Assembly (NCBI GenBank): GCA_030374805.1
Contig: JARGSG010000076.1
Location: forward strand, 173,139-237,138
Origin: Gracilaria gracilis
Lineage: Eukaryota > Rhodophyta > Florideophyceae > Gracilariales > Gracilariaceae
Length of the DNA: 64,000 nucleotides
Direction: 5' to 3'
Both the position numbers and the translations under genes were made by a program. Each line of letters begins with the position of its first letter. Within the stretch, counting starts at the first letter, position 1. The notes under the pieces were generated by a model. It was not told where the DNA came from. It was given only the letters and a program-made list of their open reading frames with translations, and searched no databases. This document shows, in pieces, positions 11,813 through 24,212 of this stretch.

Positions 11813-13549
11813 TCACACGCCGGACGGTCCGGAACGGGACCCACGATCTTGGGCGAACCACTGAGCCGCAAGGCCTTGCAACTGCGCCAAGTCGGTCACC
11901 GTATCAGACACGGGCACAGCCATGCCGCGAAGGAAATTGCGGATGAAGATCGCCTGGGGATCGGTACTCGAACCGGCCCCGCCCGCAGAAGCGAAGGCCA
12001 GCCACGCTCCAACTGCGTTGGGCGTATCCTGCACTACCGCATCAGCGGATCCGCCGTCATCTCCGATGACGTCGATTACTTCGATGTGCTGGTCCGCTCT
12101 CTGATCCATAGGGCTTCCTGCCTCATCAAGGCTCTCGGCGTTTTCGTCGTCGATGAAGACGAACCCACGAGGATGGCCCTCTGGGATGCTCCGCTCGACC
12201 TGACGCCACTCCCGCGCCTCGCCGGCTGTGACTGCCTCCTATTCCCATGAGTAAAAGTATACAAAGTCGCCAGCGTTGACGTCGCGTCCAGGAAACCGGT
12301 CTGTAACCCGACGCATACCCTCGGAGACCCGACTAGCAGGCACGGAGTCCTACTCGACACCGTCAATGGCCTTCACCAAAGACACCACTTCCCGCGCGTT
12401 GCGGACGGATCCGAGTACATCGGTGAGGTTCAAATTCTGAATGGATCGGCGAATCATCTCCGACATAAACCAAAGCCGGTAGTGATCATACACCTCCCAG
12501 AGGAGGAACGTCGCAACACGGACAGTTCACTCGGTGGCAAAAATGCTCCAAAGACCGCGCGGCGGATTCTTCATGTAGTACGACCCGACGTATGTCAGGC
12601 ATGGGGGGAGTTCCACATGGCACCCTCGAGGGACCTCGACCGCAGGCAAGAACGATGGCAGCGGAACGTATCGCCCTTGAAGGGAACGCGCCACGATTCG
12701 CTCAACCTCCGAGCATTGGTACGGCACCAAGGTCCCGAAGCGGGATCGCCACTTCCTCTCGTGACGGATGCCTTCGAAGAACTCGCGCCGCGACGACTTG
12801 CGGAGGTACCGGAACTCGGCCCGAAGAATCGGACGAGCCTACAGGATGAGATCCTGGTGGGGCTGGACGACATTCGCATAGCGGTTAATCCCGTCGAAGG
12901 CAACCGCCAGTCGATCTCCGTACTCAACCTCGCCTAACGTACGGTAGTAAGCCACGTCGAACCCGTAATGGGACGGAACCGGATGCTCGTTCGGAGCCCG
13001 GAAATGTCGCGCATACCCTATGCGGGCAATCTCCCGGCCAGCGAATGCCTGGCTCTCGCTTCTCGTATACCAGAGAAATTCTGGATGGACCGTGATACGG
13101 GCGAGCCAGTCCCATGAGCGGGAGACGCTAACGGGAAGCCCTCCGGGGAGATAACCGTCAACGGCGTAGGAGTTGATCAACGCTTCATTCCGAACGGCTT
13201 TGGCATTGAACCACGGGGTTTGGGCAAACAGGCCGCTATGGCGGTGAGGGTCGCGTACGTGGAGACTCCCAAGACTGGGCCATCCTCCCGTATTTGTCGC
13301 CACGCTGGCATGAAACCAATCCCACACGGGAGCTGGATCAGGAGTCTCTGCCGTCGCAACGGACACCGCGTCAGAAGCGGAAGCCCCCGACGATTGGGGC
13401 AAGATAACCGACCGGAACCGCGGTCCGGCAGCTGTCATTCGTGCAGTCCCACCCGAGGAAGCGCCGCGGTTACCGGAGGTGTTGTTGTTATTGGTAGGCA
13501 TCGCTGTGTCGATGAGAGCCGAAGGTGCCAAGTATGGTACGAGTGCCAA
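11813..13549 (-). pseudogene. antisense accessory ORF of gypsy B (decayed)
   Basis: Opposite in strand to pol, between the chromodomain and the LTR. The cleanest part is 13549-12839 (236 codons). It continues in other frames through 12730-12527 and 12109-11813, with stops and frameshifts. Pieces match the intact A2 antisense protein in the same order: an RAEFRYL..EFF segment against RASHGFLY..EFF, a VPLPSFL segment against VPTPSVL, and WEVYD against WEVFA. No known domain is recognised. The position and strand resemble the antisense accessory ORFs known from some plant gypsy elements. A1 lacks it. Confidence 0.65.
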
Positions 13550-13699
13550 GTTGTTGGAGTCCGAGTTGTCGGCAGGCTCATCGCCGGAGTCCGGATTATA
13601 TAGCCCTTTGACGGGGAGTGAGAAGCCGAACGAGTCGGAAATTTCAGCCTAAGGAGGGAAAGATGTAGAGCAATTGCCCTTGGCAGGGACTGAGGGGGA

Positions 13700-15230
13700 T
13701 GCCACTCATATATCCGTTGTTGTTTTCGGCTGAACTTCCTACTATTTTGAAGTCTATTTGCCTATTTGGCCCGGATTAGGGATCCGCTTATGAAGGGTAG
13801 GATTGTCGTGACACGTGTGTGCCCACGCCCGATTACCGGATGCGCCGTTGCAAGAGTGCCACGGAGGTAAACGTGGGTAGTGTTGGCCGGCGTGCCGGCT
13901 ACTTAAATATTTTAGTGATATTTGTCAGCCGTATATAAGTGGCGGCACTTGCCACCACTGTACAAGAAGTAACCCTCAACGAGGCTTTGGCTCTAGCTTG
14001 AGTCCCGCCTTCGTACGGTCTTCTGCCCCATTCCTGGGAAACACCGCCGCTTATCCGGACAAATTATCGACCTCCGTCACTGAGAAGCACCGATCCGTCG
14101 TTACGGCTTTTTATTTATCATTCTTTCGTACACTCTTTCTGCTTTTCCGTCTTACGGCTTCGTTACACTTCGCCCCGTTGTACAGGTTTGCCCCATTTGT
14201 CTCGGGATTATTCCCCGCTCTCACGAGCCTGTGCTTTGCAGTGCGGCTCATTTTGCTACCTCCTATCTCCCCCCTTCTGCTACGGGATACGCCACACCCA
14301 GTGGATTCCATTCTGTTGGCACCCCGATCGCCACCCTCAACCTCCGTCTTTAAGTCAGGAAGAGGCCTCCCGGAAAAACGCCCGCCACGTGTCGGCCTCA
14401 TCGGAGGGTTCTGCAACTGCTCTGCCTCAGTAGGGAGCAAGGCTGAACACCTTGTGTGCGTAGCCGCTGGCGTGGATTGTGTTCTTTCTTTCCCTTTCCG
14501 GCTTTGCCCCGCAGTTCGCTGTCTTTTCCGCTCGCGATTGTCCTCGCTAGTTTTCTTCATTTCTTTATTTTTTTCTTCTGTTCTCTGTCACGCTTCCATC
14601 GCTATCTCGCGAGTGCATGATTTTGATTATGCCAGCAGTCACTGCGTTTTTGTCGAGATTCGTTCAAACCGCCCACCACTATCCGCCGCTCTTGTTTCCT
14701 CCCCGCTTTCTTGGTGCGGCCCGCTGTCATTGCTGTGCTCTCTTTCTCGTTGTCGCAGTTAATGGCTCTCTTTTACACTCGTGGCCTTTACACACCCGCT
14801 GTAGTTGTGCACGCGTCTTTAGAGACTACGTGGTCCTAGCTGCCTCTTGTTACCAGAGATGAAATCATGGTGCTTTTTCATAGATATTGCAGTCGGTTGT
14901 CATCAAGGCCACTGTAACTGCGTGTTTTGCTATCGTCACGAGCCCGCTTTTGGCTACCATCGCTTACTGCTGCTGGGATTTTTTCGGTGTTGGAAACTTA
15001 ACATCTACTGCTACATTTTTTGTTGCTTACCTTATGTTGGTTGCTTTTTGTTAGTAGCGCTGCATGTTTGTTGTTATCTTACTCTTACTATGCGTTTGAC
15101 TTTGCGTTTAATCGCTCTGGGTCTTTGTTGTTTGTGTACGCGCCTTTTCGGTCACCGTCGCTTGATATCTCCGCTACTGAGCTGCAAGACTTCTGAATCA
15201 CAACAGTTGTGTAATTTACACCTTTCGCGC
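13700..15230 (+). repeat. probable 3' LTR of gypsy B (end uncertain)
   Basis: It follows the purine run GGACTGAGGGGGA and starts TGCC. It contains an AT-rich promoter-like segment with TATATAA near 13930, then pyrimidine-rich sequence up to about 15.2 kb. Blocks near 13.80-14.01 kb align in order with 32.85-33.07 kb (a TACTTAAATATTTTA-like block, then GGCTTTGGCTCTA against GGCTTCTGGCTCTA, then CTTCG), so both are diverged LTRs of related elements. No protein is supported here despite open frames. The right edge cannot be fixed without the partner LTR. Confidence 0.5.
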
Positions 15231-15631
15231 TGATCACAAATTACTTCTGATTAACTCCAGAAATCTACCTTCTAGGTCAGGACAAACCTGAACGCAGGAT
15301 AATGATGAATACTTAAAGCTCCCGAGGAAACTCGCCCTCTGTGGCCCATAGTAGCCTCCGAACAGCATCTTGCCGCTCGCCATAACAGAATTTCTCGGCC
15401 ACTTTCTTACCAGTAGAGAGCTCTGAGAGAATGCGGGCCATTTTTTGAACAACGAACGTGTGTGTGCGGCTCTTAGGGCCACAAGTGCGGCTATGAACCC
15501 GAACAGGATGACAACAGGTAGTTCAAACCAGATGCGCGCCAGATCGCTGCGAGACACAGACCGATATAAGGCGAGATACGCAGTCTCTACACTTCGCAGA
15601 ATCATCAACATGGCCTTTATTCTAGACCGAG

Positions 15632-17670
15632 ATGTTCACTGTTTCTATGCGTAAACAATTGCAGATCATCAAACGCCGCAAATCCTTCCAACATACCGAG
15701 AGACAGCAAAGACAAACTGCAGTAGACCTTTTGAACCAGCCCCTTTTTTTCACACGTATATCCCAACTCACTAACCTTTCTCTGGGAGCGATTTCCAATA
15801 TCAATAAGCGCGTAATGGAAGCCAAAGCCAAAAAAATTCCGAACGATGACTACAGCTATGTACTGAGCAGAGGACGGCAAATCATTTTTTCACACGATAA
15901 GGAAAGAATCACAGTCAACCACATGAAAAAGGTGGCAAACCACGGCTTTGCCGTCACCAAAGACACTCTTAAATCGATCGCCACCGAAATTGCTGACGAC
16001 GGGCGTAAGGGCTTCCAGGACAAACACCCAAGTGATGACTGGGCCAGAAGCTTTCGCTCAAGGCACAGAGATCTTACCTATCGTAAGGTGGAAAATAAAG
16101 AAGCCCAAAAGCTTGCGACGGAGGACTCAGATCCCGGGTTAACATATGTCAACGCCCTAAAACTCTGCGAGAAGGACCACCCCGGGATTCTTGATGACCC
16201 GGATTGTATTTGAAATATGGACGAAACCCAAGTTAGTATAAGCGAAAGTGAAACTGAAAAGGGATTTTTTCGTCTGTGTTCTCGGAAATGGAATTTCACA
16301 TTCAAAAATGCTAGTTTTGGTGACCGATTATCTGGTGACTTTTTCCAGTTTTTTTCTGATATTTGGGTTTGATATGAAGAAATACGTATTTGGTGTGCTA
16401 TTTTGACATTCAAATTTTGCAGTTCTGGAAATTCGCCAGTTTTAGAATTCCAAGTATGCTAGTCATGGAACTGGGGAATTTCCAGAAGTGCAAATTTGAA
16501 TGTCAAACTAGCACACCAAATACGTATTTGCTCATATCCAACCCAAATATCGAAAAAAATTGAAAAAAGTCACCAGATAATCGGTCACCAAAACTAGCAT
16601 GTTTGAATGTGAAATTCCATTTCCGAGAACACAGAAGTTGATGCCGTTATTCACCATGGTGGTTTTAATCTCATGTTTGGGACCCAGGGGAAACATATCA
16701 CATCCGTTACTATCGCCTCTGCCTCTCGACATGTTCTGCCTCCTTTTTTCATCTTTGCTTGGAAATATACTATGACGCGTTGGTTCGAACCTCTTTAGGA
16801 GGATATATAAAAAGAAGAATGTGGCTCCTCTCACTTGTTGAACCGAAAAGACTGGTTTCCTAAAGATAGCTTGGTTCTGGGAACGGAGAATGGCTCCATG
16901 GTTAAGGAACATATGCACTTCGTTATCGACCATATTCGGAAACACACCGGAAAGATTTTAAAAGGGTACCACATGCTCCTAACTATAGAAAACCACAAGT
17001 CTCGCAATGGCCATGACTGGCTCTTCGAAGCAAAAGGTAACGACATGTCCGTCTGTCAGAGTCCTGCCCATACGTCCGACTCCTTACAGGCCTGCGACCA
17101 ACATATTAACAAGCAGTTTAAAAACACCGTAAAAGCTACATACAGGCAGCTCAACAGGACTGCCCTCGTCGACTTCGGAGAGCTGGGGATAAAGCTGAAG
17201 CTGGCTGTTGCAGGGTTCCGTGCGTTGACTGCATCAGGGGTAAAGAAGGCCTTCCAGGCACTCGGGATGTAGCCTATGGACTTCCGCTTTCATCGGTGGG
17301 CGCAAGAGAAATGGCATAACAAGCAACAAGAAAAGAGCCAACGTCAGGAGAGGTTACAACGCCAGACCTAACGCAGGGATTGGGAGGAACTTGTTGATGC
17401 CATACAGTCCTCGAAAACCATTTCGTCAGGTCTTCATAGTGTGAAACAGATTGCCCTCATGGGACGCACACGCGTGGTGAAAATTGTGGCAAGGCGAATG
17501 CCGACCTAAACCAATGTCTGTAGCAAGGGCACTGTGCCCATGGATCGAACAACCATTTCCAGAGGGGCTCAAAAGATATTCATCACGCACGGAGAGGTTA
17601 TTGCAAAGCGACTCGAATGCGCTCGCAAAGCGCTGGAAGAGCAGAAAGCAAAAGCAACGCGTAAATAATA
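15632..17670 (+). pseudogene. pogo/Tigger-like DDE_1 transposase relic
   Basis: The N-terminal 193 codons (15632-16213) resemble the CENP-B/Tc5-type helix-turn-helix part (DDWARSFRSRH) and end at a stop right before NMDET, which carries the first catalytic Asp. A 363-bp foldback element then interrupts the gene. After it come HITSVTIASASRHVLPPFFIF and a GSMVKEHM segment, then an SPAHTSDSLQACDQ block typical of the third acidic residue. At the second catalytic site, where pogo proteins have DNH, this copy reads ENH. Several frameshifts and stops follow. It is a dead transposase; the family call rests on motif order. Confidence 0.8.
16273..16635. mobile_element. foldback MITE inside the pogo relic
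   Basis: Two arms of about 165 bp are near-perfect inverted copies around a short centre near 16450. They run from TCTGTGTTCTCGGAAATGG at the left edge to its complement at the right. Subterminal features such as AAATACGTATTTG occur in both arms. There is no coding capacity and no clear target duplication. It splits the DDE transposase just after its first catalytic Asp. Confidence 0.85.
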
Positions 17671-17699
17671 GACGGCTTTAGCCAAACGACAGAAAGCGG

Positions 17700-18137
17700 A
17701 GAAGACAATGCGTCTCAAAAAGCAGAAGGAGGAGGAGAAAGCTAGGAAGAGGAAAAAAAAAAGAAGAAGCAGCCGGGAAACGCCATGTACGTGAAGAAGC
17801 CGCAAATCAAAAGGTACTGGAGAGCGTTTTGAAAAAAAAAGAAGACCGCGCGGAAAGAAAAAAGAGGGCCCCGATGTCCTTAAACACAATATTCAGTCTT
17901 CCTGCCGAGCAAAAGGCAGATGAGGTAGTAGACAGCCCGAAGAACCCTATACCATGCGAAGTAATGCTTGTTAGTGATGCAAAAGCGGATGAAGCGTCCG
18001 CCAAAGTGGCGGAAAGCGAAGAAGAACTGGTTGTGCGGCCGCTAGCGGAGCGTCTAGGCCTATATCCATGCGAAGGTTTGGAGACCTCAAGTGATGAAGA
18101 AGCCGGCGAAAGCGCATTTGTACAGGTGGATATGTAG
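17700..18137 (+). pseudogene. Lys/Glu-rich tail downstream of pogo relic
   Basis: Open blocks rich in Lys, Arg, Glu and Ala, the last being 17829-18137. They could be the charged C-terminal extension of the transposase, separated from it by stops, or a chance A-rich reading frame. No domain recognised. Confidence 0.35.
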
Positions 18138-18908
18138 AAGATTGACGTGCGCATGGCAGATACGCGTAAGGTAGTTATTACGAGTTAGTAAGCGATTATT
18201 CGTGTCTGGGCGACCCATCTTATCGCGCCTGGATGCTAGTTGACAAAAATTCTGGTGTTCAGTATAGCGCGGGTGTGTCCAGGACGGAGGACTCTGACAG
18301 TGATGGAGAGAGTTGATGATTGCGATTGTGAGCCCCGGCGGATTGAAGCCATCTTTTGCGGACGTTTTCAGGAGTCTGAGAGCTATTGTTTCGGTAAAAT
18401 TGCTTTTAAATCGAATAACAAAGTATCCTACTGTGGCACTTTGAACGGAATTGCGTTCAACAATAACCTGATCTGGAAGGTAATTGTAAAGAACAGAGAT
18501 TTTCTGGAGCCTGTATGATGTATTTCTGAAGTTTGGGTAAGGACTGTTTATGCTGCGGCTACTTTGGCTTTACCCTGCCTTTCAACTACCGCTTACAGTG
18601 CGCGAAACGGCTTTACGACACCTCATGTTTTTGCCCGCACATGCGAATGTATTTCACCTTACAATTAGTACTTCATATAAGCTATCCGTTATATAAAAAA
18701 GAATAACATGAGCCTTCTTCTATGTCCCAAAGAGATCACATTCTCAGGCAAGACCCAAACGGCTAACTCCTTCAGCTAAGTCGTTGTACGGCAAGTTCAC
18801 TTCCAAGAGCAGTACGGTTACTAGTAGCAAACGTGATAACACTCAGCATAATTAGTCCATTCACCAACCGCCTCTCCGCGTAGTCAATTCGTTTCAGACA
18901 CATCCAAT
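18138..18908. other. no gene recognised
   Basis: Mixed AT-rich sequence between the pogo relic and the Tc1 relic. The open frame at 18240-18518 has no recognisable motif. No terminal inverted repeat for either neighbour was found. Confidence 0.5.
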
Positions 18909-19907
18909 ATGCCAAAAAGCCAAATTTTTACCCGAAAAAGAAAAAGGACAAATAGAAGCTTTTAAAGCGGCTGGTCTCTCCGTTTCAGCAATCTCACGCA
19001 ATATTCACCGCAGTAGAGATGTCACTATCCGTTTCCTCACAAACCCGGCAGCGTATGGAAAGAGGAAAACTTCTACAAAAGGCACCCAAATCTCTCTCAC
19101 AGCACGGCTTTTGCTAGTAAGGGAGGCATCTGAAGGCCACCAGTCGGAATCTCAGCTTAAAAATGCTCTTCATCTGACGATATCAAATAGGCGTGTGCAG
19201 CAGATGTTATCGCAGACATCCTATCTTAAGGACATGAAGATCAAAATGGCACCCCCTTTGCAACAACATCACCAAGATCATCGTCTAAATTGGGCCCGAC
19301 AAAGACCTGCATGCGCACCAGGTGGTTGGGATAGAGTTGTGTTTTCAGATGAGAATAAAGTTAATTTGGATGGTCCAGACGGGCTGGCCTCTTATTGGCA
19401 TGATATGGGTAAGGAAGAAAGAGTGATATCTAAACGACGAAAAGGAGGAGATGTTGTTATGGTTTGAGGTTGCTTTACGGAAACAGGAGTTCGAAAATTG
19501 GCTGTACTACAGGGCAGGTAAAACTCGAAGAAATATGTCAGTATAATGGAGAACTATTTGCTACTCTTTGTGGCGAGAACTATGGTAGGTGGATGGAAAT
19601 TTCAGCAAAATAATGCAGCTATTCACACTTCTAGATTTACAGAGGACTGGTTTTCTTCTAAGAATATCGAAGTTATGGATTGGCCTGCAAGAAGCCCGGA
19701 TTTGAATCCAATTGATAACCTATGGGGCTTGCTTGTAAGGCGCTTTTATGCCTATGCGAGACAGTTTTCATCGGGGGAAGGTTGGTGGAAAATGTTGTGT
19801 CGGAGTGGAACAAAATAGACCGTAACACGTGTCACAGCCTCATCCAGAGTATGAAGAGGCGTTGTGCGTCTCTCTTAGAAAGACAGGGAATGGAAACAGA
19901 CTGCTAG
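18909..19907 (+). pseudogene. Tc1/mariner-like transposase relic (copy 1)
   Basis: The ATG at 18909 begins a basic N-terminus; a frameshift follows and then a helix-turn-helix (GLSVSAISRNIHRSRDVT). The DDE_3 catalytic core continues with FSDENKVNLDGPDG (first Asp). A TGA at 19465-19467 stands where Trp is expected. The second catalytic position reads QQNNAAIH, with Asn instead of Asp. The third reads DLNPIDNLWG, with Asp where Tc1 proteins usually have Glu. A frameshift near 19780 precedes the C-terminus. It cannot be active as it stands. Terminal repeats were not identified. Confidence 0.85.
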
Positions 19908-20794
19908 AGTCATTATAACGTTCGCAGTGTGTCAAAGTTGTCCACCTGTCGTATAGTAGTTTCACCCCTTCAGCAACCTCTTAGAATATATATCTCTTTC
20001 TGCTAAAGCTCTGCGGCTTTTTCTGCCTTTGTTTTATACTGTCGTCCAGTCCACAAACTTTGAAGCGCCAGCTAGGAAGAAGTTGCATCCAACGGACGAA
20101 TAGCTGGGGTGCCGTATAAGACGTCTTTATCCTCCCCTCAAATATTTACTGTAAGTCATACACGTGTGGATGGTGCCACCGGTAATTGTATGCCACTGAC
20201 GCAAAGTATGTCGTTAAAATGTCGATATGTAGGTACGTTTACGTGACAAAACTCAATTCCGTGATAGCAACAAATGCAATACGAACGAAGACTGGTCGGC
20301 AACTAGACGATTCTGGTAGCTTCTGCCACAAGGAAAGTTAGTACCATTTTGGTACCAATACATTTCATTCAACATCAACTAGTTCCCTCAGAAAAAAGCA
20401 GTTTAAATTAGATATCTGTCCTACTTCCATGCCTTATCCTTCAGGAAAACATGCAAATGTCCGTTCGCCACAATATGTTTTCCATATGACCATAACATCC
20501 ATCTTTATGCTCCGGTTCTTGTCTCACTCTTTATGACTATGATAATAACAGTCATTAGATCACAACAATGGAGCATCCGAGAGTCTTCTATTTTGAAGCG
20601 TTTCCGAGTAAACAACCAAAAACATTTGAACCCTCAACCGCTCTTTCGCTACTGGCAGGAAACTCTTTGACGCCAGGAGATGTAAAAAGACTTTACAAGA
20701 CCTTCTTGGAAGCTTGTAACATCTAGTTTGTCAGAACACATTTGCAGCATTTTTTAATTGGGTTGCACATAACCCCGCACAACCCGTAACGTCC
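19908..20794. other. no gene recognised
   Basis: Intergenic sequence between the Tc1 and MULE relics. No supported ORF, RNA gene or clear repeat; it probably includes the flanks of both elements. Confidence 0.4.
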
Positions 20795-22981
20795 TTGGCT
20801 TCTTTATGTTCAGCCCGATGCTCACGCTGCTGTCTAAATAAAAATGTGTCGTACTTCATAACACCGCAGGGAGTATTATCAAAACCATATCACGAATACC
20901 GTCAAAAAGAGTTGGTGAAAGCTAACTATAAAACAGTGTACCTAAAACTAGATGTTGTTGGCTCTTTGGAAGACGATTGTATGTTTCAATCGCTTAAACA
21001 TTGTTTTTCAGCCTGTAAAATTCTACATTATAAATTTGAGTGCCATATTCGAGCTACCAGCTGCGAACAGCTACCTAGATTTTATGTCGGGAAGCTGTTT
21101 CTGGATTCCATCGAATCTAAATTGGGATTTAGTCATATCATCCATAACAGAGCATCCAAGCGATCATACTATATATGCAGTCAAAAGAAAAAGCATGGTC
21201 TTGTTAAAAAACAACCGGGACAAGAACCTCAACAAAAACGGATGAGAAGAACGAAGAAGCTTTATGACTGCAACGGCTCCATAAATTTTTCGAATGAAAC
21301 AGAGCTGTGTAAATATATTTCGATGAAACACGCATTTGTTCACTCCGGAAGTAACAATCCAGTTCATTTAACTGACGAGCAAAACCATCAAGTTCAGATT
21401 TTGGCTTACCAAGGGATGGTGCCCTTCCAAATTCTGATGCACCTTCGTACAGCCGCGCCAACAACCCAATTTTTCTCATCATATATACCATATCACACAG
21501 TTTACAACAGTTAGATGAGAGCGATATCTGACAAATATAGATATGATAATGACCCACTTTGCTCAGCGCGGAAGTACTTAGAAAAGGCCCAAAACATAGA
21601 GCTTTTCTTCGAAAAGAAAACGCAGAAAGCTCTTGGATTTATTACTGCGTTGTCCGATAAAATTCGAAGCAGTCAAAGAGTCCTCGAACTTTTCAGTGAC
21701 TCAAGACAAATTCTCAGTCCATGGAACTATTCGTTATCATTGCCTCTGTCAATGATATTGGAATTCCTATGGCTTATATGGTGCCGGCGCCATATCCTGC
21801 TGGGAGGAAAGGCTACAGAACAGACGTAATCACTGAGTTCTTGGCCTTCTTGAGAACTAGTTTACCTTAACTGCAACCACTATTTATTTTCACAGACAAA
21901 GAATTGGCACAAATGTTCGCTAAACAAACCTGCTTCAGTATCTACCCATCAATATCCTTTTGGCATATGAACCGTGCCATTTAGCAAAAATTAGCGGAAC
22001 TGAGATCTAAACGGAAGAGGACAATTTCAGAACGAATAGAAGCTTTGTTGCTGACAATAGTCAAGAATCATTACACATCTCATCCTTTTCGCGGCGACGA
22101 AGATAAGGATTTCGTGCAATTTCACAAGCGTTGCAAACGAGAAGTTGAAGAGTTTTGTTCTGGTTTGATTCTTACAGCTAAGAACCATCCAGAAAGTTGT
22201 GTACCATTTTGGTTCGATGCGGAGTATGGTGAGACACAGTCTTTGCTGCTGAAGTACTTGCAAGAGAATTGGTATGATGACTACCATTCTATGTGTTGAG
22301 GAAGCAAGGACACAAACTTCATCTCGTTTGCACAGATGACAATGTTTGCCGAGTCTCATTTTGGTATGGGCTAAATGACTCTAATTTTTGTAACTATAAT
22401 CGTCCTCGCATGGGCTTTGTCATTTTGATATTGTACAAAAGGTTTATTGTTAAGTTTATACACGACTACAATGAACTTATATCAGGCATCTGCAACCTTC
22501 ATGGTGGGGGGACTTTGTAAAAGACTGGAAAGCATTCCAGGCCAAGAGTACTGAATCTTCTTCTCGTTTAGTTACAGAGACGCCGGGCCATTGCAACTGC
22601 CGAAGTTTCCGGCCAAACTGGTTCTTCATCTGCAAGCACACTGTCAATGGACGCTTTTTGCCACGACATGAACATATTATTTGGTCAAAGGAACCTCCAT
22701 ATCTTTCCATTGACCTATGCCGTGAGGGTGGTTTGCCATTCTTTCTCGAAGTTCAACTGGGTTTGTTGGCCAGCATTGATTCTGTCGCAACTCAAATGCT
22801 TTTGCAACCAGAAATCTGCAACTCTGCAGAAAACGTGTTCAATATAAAAGCCGACGGAATCAAGCTCATGAAGAGACTGAAGTGGACGGAAACACATGTT
22901 GAAGACCTGATACAAAGCGAATCTGTGGAACAATATCTAGTCCTAAAACGCCCTGCACTCCTTCTTCGGCTATCGAGATAA
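20795..22981 (+). pseudogene. MULE-type transposase relic with SWIM zinc finger
   Basis: The 239-codon N-terminal block (20795-21514) has a Cys/His-rich region and basic linker (KKHGLVKKQPGQ). The catalytic core is broken: 21515-21829 in one frame, then a segment near 21886-21985 reading FTDKELAQMFAKQ followed by FWHMNRAI, the acidic residue and WH block of MULE transposases. The C-terminal part at about 22585-22640 reads HCNC then FICKH, a CxCxnCxH SWIM finger in the usual place. At least four frameshifts or stops are present. This is a different MULE lineage from the FAR1/Ulp1 type at 26.7-32.7 kb. Confidence 0.75.
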
Positions 22982-24212
22982 AGTAGAAGCGCTCTGCGAG
23001 CAAAAAGAAGGAGAAAAACGTGGGGCGACAGCAGTGTTCTATACTTGAAGTGGACTCCCATAAGCTCATATATGGTGTAGATGACGAAGTTGTACAATTA
23101 AATGTGAACGACGATAACGCAACGTATAGTTAGAGATGTTTCCCGTTCCGATTCCCCTTGAACCTCCAGATGAACTTCTTCTCGAGCTATAGACAGAACT
23201 GGGTGATGGGCTGGAGCTCAAAGAAACCTAAAACGCATAGGAGAAACTTTGAGTTGGTGTGGCGTGTAATGAAATCGACAGAGTGGGAGAAACAAAATGA
23301 GTCGGTGGAGGCATGGTGCATAGCGAAACTGACGGAGCGGGAACCGTCGATGCACTTAGTGCTGGTATAGCGCTCAAAAAAATCCAAGGAGTTGGTGGTT
23401 CACAATTAAAGAAAGTGATGTAGTCAGTATTAGTCTGGCGCTCAAGGCCAACGATGAATTGACGGTTATAGACGGAGTCGACATTGAAGTGGCACTGAAG
23501 GCTCGCACGAGAACGATAAATGTCACGGTTGATCGCCACATGGCACGCGTGTTAATTACTAAATGCACAGGCCGCCATAGTTTGGAATGAGTATGCACTG
23601 CATCTCACTTTTATCACCAAAGCTGTGGCCGTCTAGGCGCTAGCGGTTGTCATTCTGTGGTTGTTCGTGGCCGTTTCAATATCCGGCAGGGTAGGCAGCA
23701 GCGATTATGGCACATCGGAGTCGTCATGCGCGGCGTGGCGCGGCGGCAGATGCAGGTAGTCGGTGAGCAGTTCATCCAGCGCGCCACATGGCGACAGATC
23801 CAGATCGAGCGAGTCGACTGGCGGCGCGGTTTTGCGTCGCGCAGCGGCAGCGGTCGTCAGTCTGTGGTTGCTCGTGGTGCAAACTCGCTGTGCAGGACGG
23901 CGAGAAAAAGGGCTCTTTGTCAGGCGTGAACGAAAAGGGAAGCACGCAGCTGTTGTGGCCCGTAAAAAGTGGGAAAGAAACCGAGAAACCGGTCGGAGTG
24001 GCGACGGCAATCGTGCCGTTAGAACTGAGCTGCAAAAGTAGCTTTAAGGGGATTTGATTGGGCAAAATCCCACCTAGAACTCCAAATCAGGTGGGCGCGC
24101 CCACCCGACATCCAGTCTCACCTGGTCCTTCCCGCCTAGACAACTAGGCCACACCATATAGACGATGTTCCGTGAAGATTAAGACAAGAATACGGGTGCC
24201 ATTTGAACTTGG
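22982..24212. other. no gene recognised; GC-rich repeats and a 16-bp palindrome
   Basis: 23.2-23.55 kb has imperfect short repeats around GAGTTGGTGTGG/GAGTCGGTGG. 23.65-24.05 kb is GC-rich, with a roughly 25-bp phrase (TCTGTGGTTG.TCGTGG) near 23652 and again near 23860. At 24090-24105 lies the perfect palindrome GGTGGGCGCGCCCACC. Open frames here have no recognisable domain. Confidence 0.45.

Larger units (their letters stand above)
7480..13699 (+). mobile_element. Ty3/gypsy retrotransposon B, 5' half displaced by A1
   Basis: A second gypsy chromoelement family. Its RT begins in mid-domain exactly where A1 ends, so A1 inserted into it and the missing 5' half should lie left of the window. 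It has RT, RNase H, integrase, a long low-complexity acidic region, a broken chromodomain (about 11324-11440), an antisense ORF relic (13549-11813) and a purine-rich stretch (about 13684-13699) before a probable LTR. Many stops and frameshifts show that it is older than A1. Confidence 0.88.

Noticed and set aside
13998-15233. Open frames of 254 and 128 codons in the pyrimidine-rich LTR-like region
   Set aside because: Composition is dominated by Phe, Leu, Ser and Cys from a T/C-rich strand; no domain, and the region behaves as an LTR.
21204-21557. Minus-strand 117-codon frame opposite the MULE relic
   Set aside because: Overlaps a better supported coding frame and has no recognisable motif.
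24085-24165. Possible tRNA-like sequence on the minus strand (GGCCTAGTTGTCTAGG)
   Set aside because: A-box-like, but no acceptable B box or stems could be formed.
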